Part shown: positions 37,682 to 46,578 of the stretch, in pieces | Layout: the number at the start of each line of letters is the position of its first letter | How positions within the stretch are numbered: the stretch's first letter is position 1 | Assembly (NCBI RefSeq): GCF_013294005.1 | Contig: NZ_JABSNK010000013.1 | Coordinates: forward strand, 25,702 to 89,701 | DNA: 64,000 bases | From: Flavobacterium gelidicaeli | GTDB taxonomy: Bacteria; Bacteroidota; Bacteroidia; Flavobacteriales; Flavobacteriaceae | Direction: 5' to 3' | Notes under the pieces: model-generated | Seen by the model: only the letters and a program-made list of their open reading frames with translations | Databases searched by the model: none | Told to the model about the DNA's origin: nothing | Made by a program: the position numbers and the translations under genes

Positions 37682-38383
37682 TTATTTATTGATCTTACTC
37701 AAAATATCATTCATCATTTCAATTTGGATTTTTTGAATCTCAATTAATTCTTCTTGCTGATGCATCACTAAATGATCTAATTTTTCATGGAGTAATCTAA
37801 TTTCAAGTTCTGACTTTAGATTGATCATATAATCTTTTTTGCCACGTTCTCTATCTTTTTCTTCTTGACGGTTTTGACTCATCATAATTATTGGCGCTTG
37901 AAAAGCAGCAACACATGACAAAATTAAATTCAATAAAATAAATGGATAGGGATCAAAACCATTATTGGACAAAAAATAGATATTAGATAAAATCCATATC
38001 ACAATAAAGAAACCAAAAAGTGAAATAAAACGCCAACTTCCACCAAAGTCGGCTACTTTATCAGCAATAACTTGACCGTACGATCTTAGTTCAACTTCAT
38101 CTTCAACTTGAGAGACTAAAGACTCTTCTTTATTAAAATCAATCACAAGATCCGATTCTAAACTCGACAACTCCCCTATTTCTTTTTGTAAAAAATTAGC
38201 AATGTATTTCTCTCGATACAAGTTCAGCTCTCCCACTGATAAAGATTGTGCATTATTAAAATCTGGATAATCTTTATTAATTAATGCCATGATTGGGTTT
38301 CTAATCATCGTTCCCAGCACCCTTTGACTTATAGAAAATTCTTTATTTGAGAGACCACTTATGAAAGTCGTTTTTAATTTCAT
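37682..38383 (-). CDS. DUF1003 family membrane protein
   Basis: Protein of 233 residues. The conserved DUF1003 core, DKVADFGGSWRFISLFGFFIVIWILSN, is followed by a second hydrophobic segment and AAFQAPIIMMSQNRQEEKDRERGKKDY. A coiled C-terminus contains a heptad-rich helix (LHEKLDHLVMHQQEELIEIQKIQ). The N-terminal 90 residues are a separate soluble part (with a C-less treble-clef-like segment in some relatives). Function unknown. Confidence 0.88.
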   Translation of the reverse strand: MKLKTTFISGLSNKEFSISQRVLGTMIRNPIMALINKDYPDFNNAQSLSVGELNLYREKYIANFLQKEIGELSSLESDLVIDFNKEESLVSQVEDEVELRSYGQVIADKVADFGGSWRFISLFGFFIVIWILSNIYFLSNNGFDPYPFILLNLILSCVAAFQAPIIMMSQNRQEEKDRERGKKDYMINLKSELEIRLLHEKLDHLVMHQQEELIEIQKIQIEMMNDILSKINK

Positions 38384-38569
38384 TATACTTTTTTATACCT
38401 ATTTAATACAACAGTCGTTCTAAACAAACAACTTCTCTTTTGGATTAAAAGTACAAAAAAAAGAGTCTGTTCTAAAACAATTTAAACTACAGTTGTTAAA
38501 TAAAAACTAAAAAGAGCGCAAACAAAAAAGTGCCTAACGTTAAGCATACTAAAATCCAAAATAGTTCAA

Positions 38570-38577
38570 TATATTTG
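38570..38577 (+). promoter_or_regulatory. -7 promoter element of the cysteine operon
   Basis: TATATTTG fits TAnnTTTG. Transcription would start about 20 bases before the leader ORF at 38605 and about 150 bases before cysE. No clear -33 TTG is seen. Confidence 0.6.
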
Positions 38578-38604
38578 TAAAGCATTATATTAGAAAAAGC
38601 AATT

Positions 38605-38682
38605 ATGTACCGCAGCAACCTTTTTACTAACACCTCTAAAAGCTTAATAGCTTTCTTGCATTATTGTTGTTGCTGTAACTAA
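38605..38682 (+). CDS. Putative cysteine-rich leader peptide upstream of cysE
   Basis: A 25-codon ORF, ATG at 38605 and TAA at 38680-38682. It is basic at the start (MYRSNLFTNTSK), ends HYCCCCN, and lies 50 bp before cysE. Four consecutive Cys codons (38665-38676) just before the stop, directly upstream of a Ser acetyltransferase-cysteine synthase operon, are the hallmark of an amino-acid-specific leader. A weak hairpin GCATT (38658-38662) / AATGC (38686-38690) spans the Cys codons, and a T-run follows at about 38701-38706. I infer that ribosome stalling at Cys codons under cysteine shortage controls the operon, by attenuation or by coupling. The ORF itself is directly seen; the regulation is inferred. 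Confidence 0.7.
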   Translation: MYRSNLFTNTSKSLIAFLHYCCCCN

Positions 38683-38732
38683 TACAATGCCTTATTCATC
38701 CTTTTTTATATTAACAATTCAATCCTATAATC

Positions 38733-39524
38733 GTGACGAAAGATCAGATTATCCAAAATATTAGTGCTTTAAAAAGCCATACTTCTATCAACTACGGAAT
38801 AAAAACTAAAACAGAAGTTTTTACAGAACAATTATTCTATACTTTGTTTGACACCAATGCCCCTCTTGAAGAAAGCATTGACGAACTCGAAAAACGCTTT
38901 AAAGAGGTTGCCTTAATTGCATGTAAAAAACCCAAAGGAGATTGTGAATCTATGTGGAAAAGTTTTCTAGACCAATTGCCTCTTGTACTAGAAATGCTAA
39001 ATAAAGACGCCCATTATATTTTAGAAAACGACCCTGCCTCAAACAGCATCGAAGAAGTCTATTTAGCCTATCCCGGTTTTTATGCTATTGCAATCTACAG
39101 GTTAAGCCACGTTTTATACAATTTAGATTTATTACTATTTTCTAGATTGATGAGCGAATATGCTCATCGCATCACTGGAACAGATATTCACGCTGGCGCA
39201 AAAATTGACTCTCCTTTCTTTATCGATCACGCCACCGGAATCGTAATTGGAGAAACTGCAGAAATAGCTAAAAATGTCAAAATATATCAAGGAGTAACTC
39301 TTGGCGCACTAAGCGTTAGCAAAGAAATGAAAAACGCTAAAAGGCACCCTACCGTTGAAGAGGGTGTATGTATTTATGCCAATGCCACTATCCTTGGTGG
39401 AACGACCGTAATAGGTAAAAAAAGTATCATAGGAGGAAATGCTTGGGTAACTAAATCAATTCCACCAAAATCAATGGTGCTAAATACTACAACAACCGAA
39501 GTAAAAATTAAAGAGATCAAATAA
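38733..39524 (+). CDS. cysE: Serine O-acetyltransferase
   Basis: Protein of 263 residues with an N-terminal helical domain and a C-terminal left-handed beta-helix of hexapeptide repeats (GTDIHAGAKIDSPFFIDH, GIVIGETAEIAKNVKIYQ, GVTLGALSV). It acetylates L-serine with acetyl-CoA to give O-acetylserine. The start is GTG at 38733 (MTKDQIIQNIS); no nearby ATG fits. The gene stops one base before the cysM ATG, so the two are tightly coupled. It is preceded by the Cys leader ORF. Confidence 0.93.
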   Translation: MTKDQIIQNISALKSHTSINYGIKTKTEVFTEQLFYTLFDTNAPLEESIDELEKRFKEVALIACKKPKGDCESMWKSFLDQLPLVLEMLNKDAHYILENDPASNSIEEVYLAYPGFYAIAIYRLSHVLYNLDLLLFSRLMSEYAHRITGTDIHAGAKIDSPFFIDHATGIVIGETAEIAKNVKIYQGVTLGALSVSKEMKNAKRHPTVEEGVCIYANATILGGTTVIGKKSIIGGNAWVTKSIPPKSMVLNTTTTEVKIKEIK

Positions 39525-39525
39525 T

Positions 39526-40413
39526 ATGAAACCTCAAAATATATTAGACCTTATAGGAAACACTCCGCTAGTCGAGACTGTTAACTTGGTTAAAAATAAA
39601 AATGTGAAACTTTTACTAAAACTTGAAGGTAATAATCCTGGCGGAAGTGTGAAGGATAGGGCTGCCTACAACATGATCGCATCGGCTCTAGAACGTGGCG
39701 ATATTAAAAAAGGGGACAAACTAATTGAAGCCACCAGTGGAAATACCGGAATTGCCTTAGCCATGATCGCACAGTTAATGAATATTGATATTGAATTAAT
39801 CCTTCCGGAAGATTCCACTAAGGAACGCACACAAACTATGAGAGCGTATGGAGCTACAGTAATCTTAACTCCCGCCAAAGAAGGAATTTTAGGCTCTAGA
39901 GATTATGCCGATAAAAAAGTAGCCGAAGGAGGTTACATCATGCTCAACCAGTTTGCGAATGATGACAACTGGAAAGCGCATTACAAAACTACAGGTCCTG
40001 AGATATGGAATGACACCGAAGGTACTGTAACGCACTTTGTATCTGCAATGGGAACTACAGGAACAATCATGGGAACCTCAACTTATTTGAAAGAGAAAAA
40101 CCCAGCCATACAAATCGTAGGAGCACAACCTAGTGATGGCTCGCAAATTCCAGGGATTAGAAAATGGCCTCAAGAATACTTGCCGAAAATTTTTGATTCC
40201 TCAAAAGTGGATCGTGTGGTTGAAGTAAGCGAAGATGAAGCACGCGCTATGACCAAACGTTTAGCTCTTGAAGAAGGTGTTTTTGCTGGAATGAGTAGTG
40301 GTGGTTCTGTAGCAACAGCGCTTAAAATTGCCGAAGAATTAGAATCGGGTGTAATCGTAGCCATTATTTGCGATCGCGGAGATCGCTATTTATCCTCAGA
40401 CTTGTTTGACTAA
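39526..40413 (+). CDS. cysM: Cysteine synthase, CysM type
   Basis: PLP enzyme of 295 residues that replaces the acetyl group of O-acetylserine with sulfide (or thiosulfate for CysM types) to give cysteine. The PLP lysine is K43 in NNPGGSVKDRAAYN. Substrate and phosphate loops are TSGNTGIALAM and MGTTGTIMGTS. The loop pattern around SGGSVATALKIAEEL fits CysM. It follows cysE with one base between stop and start, as a two-enzyme cysteine pathway. Confidence 0.94.
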   Translation: MKPQNILDLIGNTPLVETVNLVKNKNVKLLLKLEGNNPGGSVKDRAAYNMIASALERGDIKKGDKLIEATSGNTGIALAMIAQLMNIDIELILPEDSTKERTQTMRAYGATVILTPAKEGILGSRDYADKKVAEGGYIMLNQFANDDNWKAHYKTTGPEIWNDTEGTVTHFVSAMGTTGTIMGTSTYLKEKNPAIQIVGAQPSDGSQIPGIRKWPQEYLPKIFDSSKVDRVVEVSEDEARAMTKRLALEEGVFAGMSSGGSVATALKIAEELESGVIVAIICDRGDRYLSSDLFD

Positions 40414-40425
40414 ATCCTATTTCTA

Positions 40426-40875
40426 ATGATCCAAATTATACGAACAACCCCAGACAATCCTGACTTCATTCAATTAATTGCCTTACTTGATAAAGACATT
40501 CAAGAACGAGACGGTGATGAACATGTTTTTTTTGCTCAATTCAATAAAACAGATAACATCAAAAATGCTATTGTTGTCTACGACGACCAAATTGCGGTAG
40601 GCTGCGGTGCTTTTAAATTTTATAAAGAAGATGTTGCCGAAATAAAAAGAATGTTTGTAGATCCAAAAACTCGAGGAAAAGGAATTGCTTCAAAAATTTT
40701 AACCGAATTAGAATCTTGGGCAAGAGAAGAAAACTATAAAAGTTGTATTCTAGAAACGGGGCATAAATATCCCGAAGCCGTTGCTCTCTATAAAAAAAAT
40801 GGTTTTGCTATAATTGCAAATTATGGTCAATATGAAAATATCGAAGATAGTATTTGTTTTCAAAAACAGCTTTAA
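40426..40875 (+). CDS. GNAT family N-acetyltransferase
   Basis: Protein of 149 residues with the GNAT acetyl-CoA-binding motif A, EIKRMFVDPKTRGKGIASKIL (R-x-x-G-x-G/A pattern). A second strand, SCILETGHKYPEAVALYKKNGF, follows. The substrate is not predictable. It lies 12 bp behind cysM and ahead of a terminator, so it is very likely the third gene of the cysteine operon; a role tied to cysteine metabolism is inference. Confidence 0.88.
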   Translation: MIQIIRTTPDNPDFIQLIALLDKDIQERDGDEHVFFAQFNKTDNIKNAIVVYDDQIAVGCGAFKFYKEDVAEIKRMFVDPKTRGKGIASKILTELESWAREENYKSCILETGHKYPEAVALYKKNGFAIIANYGQYENIEDSICFQKQL

Positions 40876-40884
40876 TAGTATAAA

Positions 40885-40920
40885 AAACAAGGCGTCACTG
40901 AATTTAGTAACGCCTTGTTT
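40885..40920 (+). terminator. Terminator of the cysE-cysM-GNAT operon
   Basis: Stem AAACAAGGCGT-C-ACT / AGTA-ACGCCTTGTTT with a T-run. Its right edge runs into the AAT microsatellite. Confidence 0.85.
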
Positions 40921-40943
40921 AATAATAATAATAATAATAATAA
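40921..40943. repeat. (AAT)n trinucleotide microsatellite
   Basis: AAT repeated about 7.7 times (23 bp) between convergent genes, next to the terminator and 5 bp before the OsmC stop. Such a tract can vary in length by slippage, but here it lies outside coding sequence. Confidence 0.9.
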
Positions 40944-40947
40944 CAGC

Positions 40948-41358
40948 TTAAGCCAATGTAGCTGTCGATGTAATTTTAGTATTCAATAACTTCGAGATGG
41001 GGCAATTTTTCTCTGCCTTTGTTACTAATTCTTGAAAATCAATATCGGTGATTCCTTTAATTTTTGCATGAACAGTTAGATGGGATCCTACAACGCTTCC
41101 GTCTTGGAAGTCGATGTCACATTTTGTTGTTATATTTTCAATTTCGTGTCCTGCTTCACCCACAAAAGCCGATAATTGCATTGTGAAACAACCTGAATGC
41201 GCTGCTGCAATTAACTCTTCAGGGTTTGTTCCTACTCCATCTTCAAAACGAGTTTTAAAAGAATATTGTGCATTATTTAATGTTTTACTTTCTGTTGATA
41301 TTTTTCCAGCGCCCTCTTTTAGAGAACCTGCCCACACTGCGGTTGCATTTCTTATCAT
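40948..41358 (-). CDS. OsmC family peroxiredoxin
   Basis: Protein of 136 residues from the ATG at 41358 (MIRNATAVWAGSLKEGAGKIS). The upstream ATG at 41415 adds an unusual segment overlapping the -7 element at 41380-41387. The two reactive cysteines appear in AAHSGCFTMQLSAFV and AEKNCPISKLL, the OsmC/Ohr pattern, so the protein reduces organic hydroperoxides. The C-terminal TKITSTATLA strand is normal. Confidence 0.93.
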   Translation of the reverse strand: MIRNATAVWAGSLKEGAGKISTESKTLNNAQYSFKTRFEDGVGTNPEELIAAAHSGCFTMQLSAFVGEAGHEIENITTKCDIDFQDGSVVGSHLTVHAKIKGITDIDFQELVTKAEKNCPISKLLNTKITSTATLA

Positions 41359-41379
41359 AATATATTTTTTTAATTTACT

Positions 41380-41387
41380 CAAATTTA
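41380..41387 (-). promoter_or_regulatory. -7 promoter element of the OsmC gene
   Basis: TAAATTTG on the minus strand fits TAnnTTTG, 22 bp before the ATG at 41358. It argues against the upstream ATG at 41415. Confidence 0.55.
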
Positions 41388-41606
41388 ACGCTTTAAAACG
41401 TACTAAAATACTCAAGATTCAGTTTTAACGTAAATTTAAAACAGCTTTACAAATGATAACGCAACACTTATTCAAGAGTCCCTTTTGCAACAGCGTTCTA
41501 AAAAAATAAAGAAACTTTAAGATTTAAAGCAACTACAACTATTAAGTTTTCTTTAACTAACAAAAATATTATACTGAACGCACAAACTTGTTTATTACTT
41601 TAAAAT

Positions 41607-41642
41607 AAAAAACCCAATCCTAAAATCAGGATTGGGTTTTTT
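41607..41642 (-). terminator. Terminator of the CocE/NonD hydrolase gene
   Basis: Stem AAAACCCAATCCT / AGGATTGGGTTTT around a small loop, with A/T runs on both sides. It lies just behind the stop of the hydrolase gene. Confidence 0.88.
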
Positions 41643-41660
41643 AATGAATACTAATTGCTT

Positions 41661-43508
41661 TTATTTTACAACCGTAAATATAATTTTAGAATCATCATAC
41701 ACTCGCTGTGTTTGCTTTTTAAAATCTTCGGGTTTTGCATAGAAGATATTATCGACATAAGTCTGCGGGTTTAAGTCAATCAAAGGGAACCACGTACTTT
41801 GAATTTGGATCTGGATTTTGTGTCCCTTCTTAAACGTATGCATCACATCCTGTAATTTAATATTCACAGCTGTTTTTTGATTGGCTACAAAAGGTTCTGG
41901 ATTGGTAAAACTATTTCTAAAACGACCACGCATCACCTCGCTACGTACCATCATGTGGTAATTGCTCATTTTTAAATAAGGAGCTACATCAGCAGTTTCT
42001 GGTTCATCATCTGGAAAAACATCAATTACTTTTACAATCCAATCCGAGTCGGTTCCTGATGTAGAAACTTGTAATTGTGCCAGAATTTCTCCAGCCAAAG
42101 TCGTCGCTTCGGTTAATCTTTCGGTTTCAAAAACCAAAACATCCGGACGCCTCGCAGCAAAACGCTGATCGTCGGTCATGTATTTTCTAGGTGTAATCCC
42201 TTTTTGATTAATATCTTCCGTAAAAGGCACCGGTTTTTTAGGATCACTAATAAATTCTTGAAATGCACCGTCTTTTTTATCTGTGGCAGATAATTTATTT
42301 CCAGCCAAATAAAAGCTTTCTTTTGCTGCATTTTTTGGAGGCCAAACATCATAGGTTTTCCAATCTTTAGAACCTGTATCAAACACATACGCTTCTGGTA
42401 ATTTGTTCTCCCCTTTTCCATTGTCTTTTAAGAAATGACGGAAAAAATTGGCTTCAATATTTTTTTGGTAAAAACCAGAAATACTATCCCCAAATTTTAT
42501 ATTTCCAATTGTAGCTGTCGCCGAATTTCTAGCCCAATCGCCATGACTCCAAGGTCCCATAACGATAGTATTGTAGTTTTTACTCGTTTTTTCAATAGCT
42601 TGGTAAGTGTTTAAAGGACCATATAAATCCTCGGCATCAAACCATCCTCCTACAATCATTACGGCAGGTTTAATATTTTTTAAATGTTGTAAAATGCCGC
42701 GCTTTTGCCAAAAGTCATCATAACTAGAATGGTCTTTTAGCTGTTGCCAAAATTCATTGTCTTTTCCGTAATACTTATCTAAATTAGATAGCGGACCTGC
42801 ATCAAGGTAGAACTGGTAATCATCCTTTGTTCCTACTTCTGGCAATTGGTACCAAGACTTAGTTGTTTTCTCCGTTTTTTGAATACCAAATAATGGTGTT
42901 GCTTTCCAATAACTCAATAAATAAGCTCCATTGTGATGGAAATCATCAAAAAAGAAATCGCTAATACATGCCTGAGGCGAAACCGCTTTTAAAGCAGGAT
43001 GATTGCTCAACAGCGAATAAGTTGAGTAAAACCCTGGGTATGAAATTCCCCACACCCCTACATTTCCATTATTGTTCTCCACATTTTTTATTAACCAGTC
43101 AATAGTATCATAAGTATCCGAAGCTTCGTCTACCTGTGTTTTTTCTTTTTTATTTGGTATAAAAGCGCGCATATTGTCATACAAACCGTCGCTCATCCAG
43201 CGCCCGCGTACGTCTTGATATACTACAATATAACCTTCCTTCATCATCGTTTCACTGGGACCTATGCTCTTTTTGAACTCGGTTGCACCATAAGGAGCAC
43301 AGCTATATGGCGTGCGTTGCATGATGATAGGATATTTTTTTGAGGCATCTTTTGGGCTGTAAATGGCCGTAAACAAGGTGTTCCCATCGCGCATTTTAAT
43401 ACTAACTTCTTTCTTAGTGTAGTGCTCCCCTACCGTACTTGGTGTATTGTCCTGAGCAAAAACAGTGGCCGTAATTGCGAAAAACGCAATAAATAATAGT
43501 TTTTTCAT
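41661..43508 (-). CDS. CocE/NonD family hydrolase (X-Pro dipeptidyl-peptidase/amino-acid ester hydrolase type)
   Basis: Secreted protein of 615 residues with a Sec signal peptide (MKKLLFIAFFAITATVFA). The N-terminal alpha/beta hydrolase domain has the nucleophile S156 in GVWGISYPGFYS and QDVRGRWMSDG near 98 to 108. A helical cap follows, then the C-terminal jelly-roll domain typical of the family (ESFYLAGNKLSA, then FVANQKTAVNIKLQD and HKIQIQIQSTWFPLIDLNP). Relatives hydrolyse alpha-amino-acid esters, cephalosporin side chains or cocaine; the substrate here is unknown. Confidence 0.92.
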   Translation of the reverse strand: MKKLLFIAFFAITATVFAQDNTPSTVGEHYTKKEVSIKMRDGNTLFTAIYSPKDASKKYPIIMQRTPYSCAPYGATEFKKSIGPSETMMKEGYIVVYQDVRGRWMSDGLYDNMRAFIPNKKEKTQVDEASDTYDTIDWLIKNVENNNGNVGVWGISYPGFYSTYSLLSNHPALKAVSPQACISDFFFDDFHHNGAYLLSYWKATPLFGIQKTEKTTKSWYQLPEVGTKDDYQFYLDAGPLSNLDKYYGKDNEFWQQLKDHSSYDDFWQKRGILQHLKNIKPAVMIVGGWFDAEDLYGPLNTYQAIEKTSKNYNTIVMGPWSHGDWARNSATATIGNIKFGDSISGFYQKNIEANFFRHFLKDNGKGENKLPEAYVFDTGSKDWKTYDVWPPKNAAKESFYLAGNKLSATDKKDGAFQEFISDPKKPVPFTEDINQKGITPRKYMTDDQRFAARRPDVLVFETERLTEATTLAGEILAQLQVSTSGTDSDWIVKVIDVFPDDEPETADVAPYLKMSNYHMMVRSEVMRGRFRNSFTNPEPFVANQKTAVNIKLQDVMHTFKKGHKIQIQIQSTWFPLIDLNPQTYVDNIFYAKPEDFKKQTQRVYDDSKIIFTVVK

Positions 43509-43635
43509 GTAAATAATAGCTAATTATAGAAACGTAAAGATATTACGTTTAATGCTATAACAAAACTTAGTTTAAAAGAATTTATCAGCATTATTATGGA
43601 TGTTATAATTAAAGTAGCTTATAGTCTATATATTT

Positions 43636-43737
43636 GGCTGTGTCCCTCTTTCACTATCGTTACAGTGGGTCGGTTCATTCGCTGTATCTTTTATTGCATT
43701 CCATTTCATAAAAGGATGCCGCTGCTACCCCTCACAG
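43636..43737 (+). repeat. Structured intergenic element, copy B
   Basis: Closing stem CTGTG (43638-43642) / CACAG (43733-43737), compared with GCGTG / CACGC in copies A and C. It encloses a hairpin CACT-loop-AGTG, the block GGTTCATTCGCTGTATC, a second hairpin ATCTTTTAT / ATAAAAGGAT with the same one-base bulge as copy A, and GCTGCTACCCCTCACAG. It lies in the 319-bp gap between two minus-strand genes, which holds nothing else but the terminator at 43772. Confidence 0.75.
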
Positions 43738-43771
43738 AAAAATGATTCCGTATCATAAAGTCCTAAACATA

Positions 43772-43808
43772 AAAAATGGCTATACCTCCTAGAAAGTATA
43801 GCCATTTG
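43772..43808 (-). terminator. Terminator of the T9SS cargo gene
   Basis: Stem AAATGGCTATAC / GTATAGCCATTT with a loop, 20 bp behind the stop of the minus-strand gene at 43828. Confidence 0.85.
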
Positions 43809-43827
43809 TACCTATGAATCTAGTACG

Positions 43828-46428
43828 TTAATTTACCAGTATTTTAATCACTTTGTATTGAGACACTTTGCTATTTATTTTACAAAAGTAGATTCCTGAA
43901 CTCAAATTAGCTTTAGTAAGCCCCACTTGATTTTGACCTTCCTGAGCATCAACAGTTATTTTTTTAACTACTTTTCCTGAAACATCATTGATATCGATAC
44001 TAATTTTTTCTTGCTCCTTTGCATTAAAATGAAGTACGGCTTTATCAATAATTGGATTTGGTGTTACAAAAACCGAATTCCTATTTTCTCCATCATATTC
44101 TGTTACAGATAAACTCACTTCTTTAGAGAATTGAATCGCTTGTAAATCCATTTCCTTAACGGTTGATTTTCCGTCAGCGGCAGTCATTTTGAACACAATT
44201 GTTTTAACATCGTCTAAAACTAAAGGCGTTCCAGAACTTGAAGTAAACTCAGAAAACGGAATAGCAAAATCTTGTAGGTTATCCGTCAAAATAATGCTTG
44301 CTTTGTATTGGTCTTCCCAATTTTGAATACTGTTTTTAATAAAAACAATTTCTAATATTCCAGTTCCTTTTCCTTTTAATCGAAAGCTTTTATAAGCAGA
44401 TAAATCAACCGGTCTAAATCGAGCAGTTAAAGCTCTATAAGCAGAAACATAATCCGTAGTAGTTGCGGTTAAGTTTAAGTTTCTTTCAATTGGAAAACTT
44501 TCACTATCAAATGCGGTTTCATTAGGCATTATAGCATAATGATCTACAACTGTATTTGCCTCAGGAGCATCAACACCCCACGGTCCATCTGACATAAATA
44601 AATCATCTGGAGTGGCAATCCCATCTCCTAATCTAAAACCAATATCAAATAAGTTTCCTGTTTCAATATCTAGCGTACTGATGTATTTTTTATCTAAATC
44701 TATCGAAGATGTGATTTTTACCTCATCACTTGTTTCTGTCTTTCTCAGTCCTGCATCAAAATTAACTAGATTTGTTGCATTTGTATTTACAATTTGCATC
44801 TCTAATTTTCCATTGTTGTATTTTCCTTTTCGAACAAAAACCGTAGGTGGCGATGAAAGCTCATAACTCGAAATTTCTTTTTGAGCATTTATTAAATAAA
44901 CCACCTGATCTCCTAAGCTATATAAATCATCGATAGAATTACTCCAAATTTGGAAATTATAAAAACCAATATTTTTCTCGTATTTATCTAAATTCCAATG
45001 ACTCTCCAAACCAAAGTTAGCACCTCCATTAGTATTTTTTGCAGCAATACTCAATACATACTCAATCGTATTGTCGGCATTTTTAATTATGGTTTTAATA
45101 AAAGGTTGTTCCTGAATATCAATTGTAGAAACTGAAATTATTTGAGCTCCTAACAAGCGATCACAAATAAACTTAGTATGCTCATAAACGCCGTTGTCTG
45201 TTTTTAAGGCCAGTATAGAAGCTACTGTTTTATTATTTCTGAGATAATCTACAGAGTAAACTTCGGATGCATTTGTAATTGCTAATAAATCCTCTGGTGT
45301 AGATTCAATCACACCATCTTCTTTTATTACTCCAAAGGGGATGTAATCTTTTAACGTTGAGCTGGCTGTTTTACGAGCATATTTAGAGGATTTAGAAACT
45401 TTTTTAGCTGTTGTTTTATCAAACTTATATGCTTTTTTTAGACGATCAAAATTTCGTTTATTTATTTGTTCCGAAAGGCGACTATTACTTTCTAATCCCC
45501 CGTCATTTCCTCCAGAAACATTTGTTTCAAGTACAGGACAAGAAGCATACCCTGAGCACGAAGGGTCATCGCAATCAATCAAACCATCACCATCATCATC
45601 AATACCGTTATCACATATTTCTTGAGGCACTGGAGCTGTGGGACAGCGAGCACCATCGTTGCTAGAACTTGAAGGTCCAAAAGCAAATAAGTTAGAATTC
45701 ATTGTAGTAGTACCATCTAAATCTTGAACTGCTCTAATTACATAAACCGTCCCCGTTTGATTTGCCGAAACATAAAAGCTTCCTGATAAATCAAAATAAA
45801 CGGCCCCGTAGGTATATTTATTTCCGTTAAGAATAGGCACAACACCCAGATCATCAACTAAGCCGGTTTCTGGATGAATACGGTACAAAATATTAGTATT
45901 TTGCTCTACAGTATATAAATTTCCATCCAAAGAATTAAAAGCCCAGTCATGAACATTCATGCTTGTAGAAAGTTCAAATTCTCCTAAATATTGTGTGTAT
46001 GTAGCAGATGCTGGATCTAGATCTACTTTATAATATGTTTTACCACCCGCCTTAAAAAAATAAATTCCGTTAGGACTTACATCCCCCACGTATTTATTAC
46101 CACTAGTTAGCTCGGGTATTGTGAAAACGGTAGTTGTAAAGTTTTTACCTATCCTAACAATCGAATTTGAAGGTGAAGATAAATAGCCCCATATATAACC
46201 ATCCTTAGGATTATAACCCGCGCCATTTATGTTTCCTGGAGTAACATCGGCAGCAACTAATATGGAATTACCCGAAGCTAAATCTATCGCATAAACATCA
46301 TTATTCTGGAACAGATAGGCATTAAAATCACAGTTAAAAGGAATCTCCTGTGCGCTAGCTTTACCGCTATAAAAAGCAAAAATACCTAACAATATTGTTT
46401 GCATTAATTTGTGTAAAATTCTATTCAT
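43828..46428 (-). CDS. Large secreted protein with T9SS sorting domain
   Basis: Protein of 866 residues. A Sec signal peptide (to KASAQ, about residue 26) is followed by a beta-propeller-like repeat region (about 30 to 265, with YAIDLASGNSILV and NILYRIHPETGLVDDLGV). Then come a Ca-binding-like stretch EICDNGIDDDGDGLIDCDDP (thrombospondin type 3-like), a long region of unknown fold and a C-terminal type IX secretion sorting domain (VFVTPNPIIDKAVLHFN to YKVIKILVN). It is exported and attached to or released at the cell surface. An adhesive or degradative role is possible; no catalytic motif is seen. Confidence 0.9.
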   Translation of the reverse strand: MNRILHKLMQTILLGIFAFYSGKASAQEIPFNCDFNAYLFQNNDVYAIDLASGNSILVAADVTPGNINGAGYNPKDGYIWGYLSSPSNSIVRIGKNFTTTVFTIPELTSGNKYVGDVSPNGIYFFKAGGKTYYKVDLDPASATYTQYLGEFELSTSMNVHDWAFNSLDGNLYTVEQNTNILYRIHPETGLVDDLGVVPILNGNKYTYGAVYFDLSGSFYVSANQTGTVYVIRAVQDLDGTTTMNSNLFAFGPSSSSNDGARCPTAPVPQEICDNGIDDDGDGLIDCDDPSCSGYASCPVLETNVSGGNDGGLESNSRLSEQINKRNFDRLKKAYKFDKTTAKKVSKSSKYARKTASSTLKDYIPFGVIKEDGVIESTPEDLLAITNASEVYSVDYLRNNKTVASILALKTDNGVYEHTKFICDRLLGAQIISVSTIDIQEQPFIKTIIKNADNTIEYVLSIAAKNTNGGANFGLESHWNLDKYEKNIGFYNFQIWSNSIDDLYSLGDQVVYLINAQKEISSYELSSPPTVFVRKGKYNNGKLEMQIVNTNATNLVNFDAGLRKTETSDEVKITSSIDLDKKYISTLDIETGNLFDIGFRLGDGIATPDDLFMSDGPWGVDAPEANTVVDHYAIMPNETAFDSESFPIERNLNLTATTTDYVSAYRALTARFRPVDLSAYKSFRLKGKGTGILEIVFIKNSIQNWEDQYKASIILTDNLQDFAIPFSEFTSSSGTPLVLDDVKTIVFKMTAADGKSTVKEMDLQAIQFSKEVSLSVTEYDGENRNSVFVTPNPIIDKAVLHFNAKEQEKISIDINDVSGKVVKKITVDAQEGQNQVGLTKANLSSGIYFCKINSKVSQYKVIKILVN

Positions 46429-46578
46429 AATATCTCTTTTAAGATTAAATCAGAATAAAATTACCAAATATTTATGTAAATCGGTTTAGTTATTAGTCCT
46501 TATCAAAGCAAATCAACGACGAATAACCATTTACTGTCGATGAATTGCGTTAAAAAATATTTTTTTGCTAAAATTTTC

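Noticed and set aside
45411..45665. Plus-strand frame with His run inside the T9SS cargo gene
   Set aside because: It is the antisense of the Asp/Gly Ca-binding-like stretch; the His run is the reverse of GATGAT codons, so it is a shadow.
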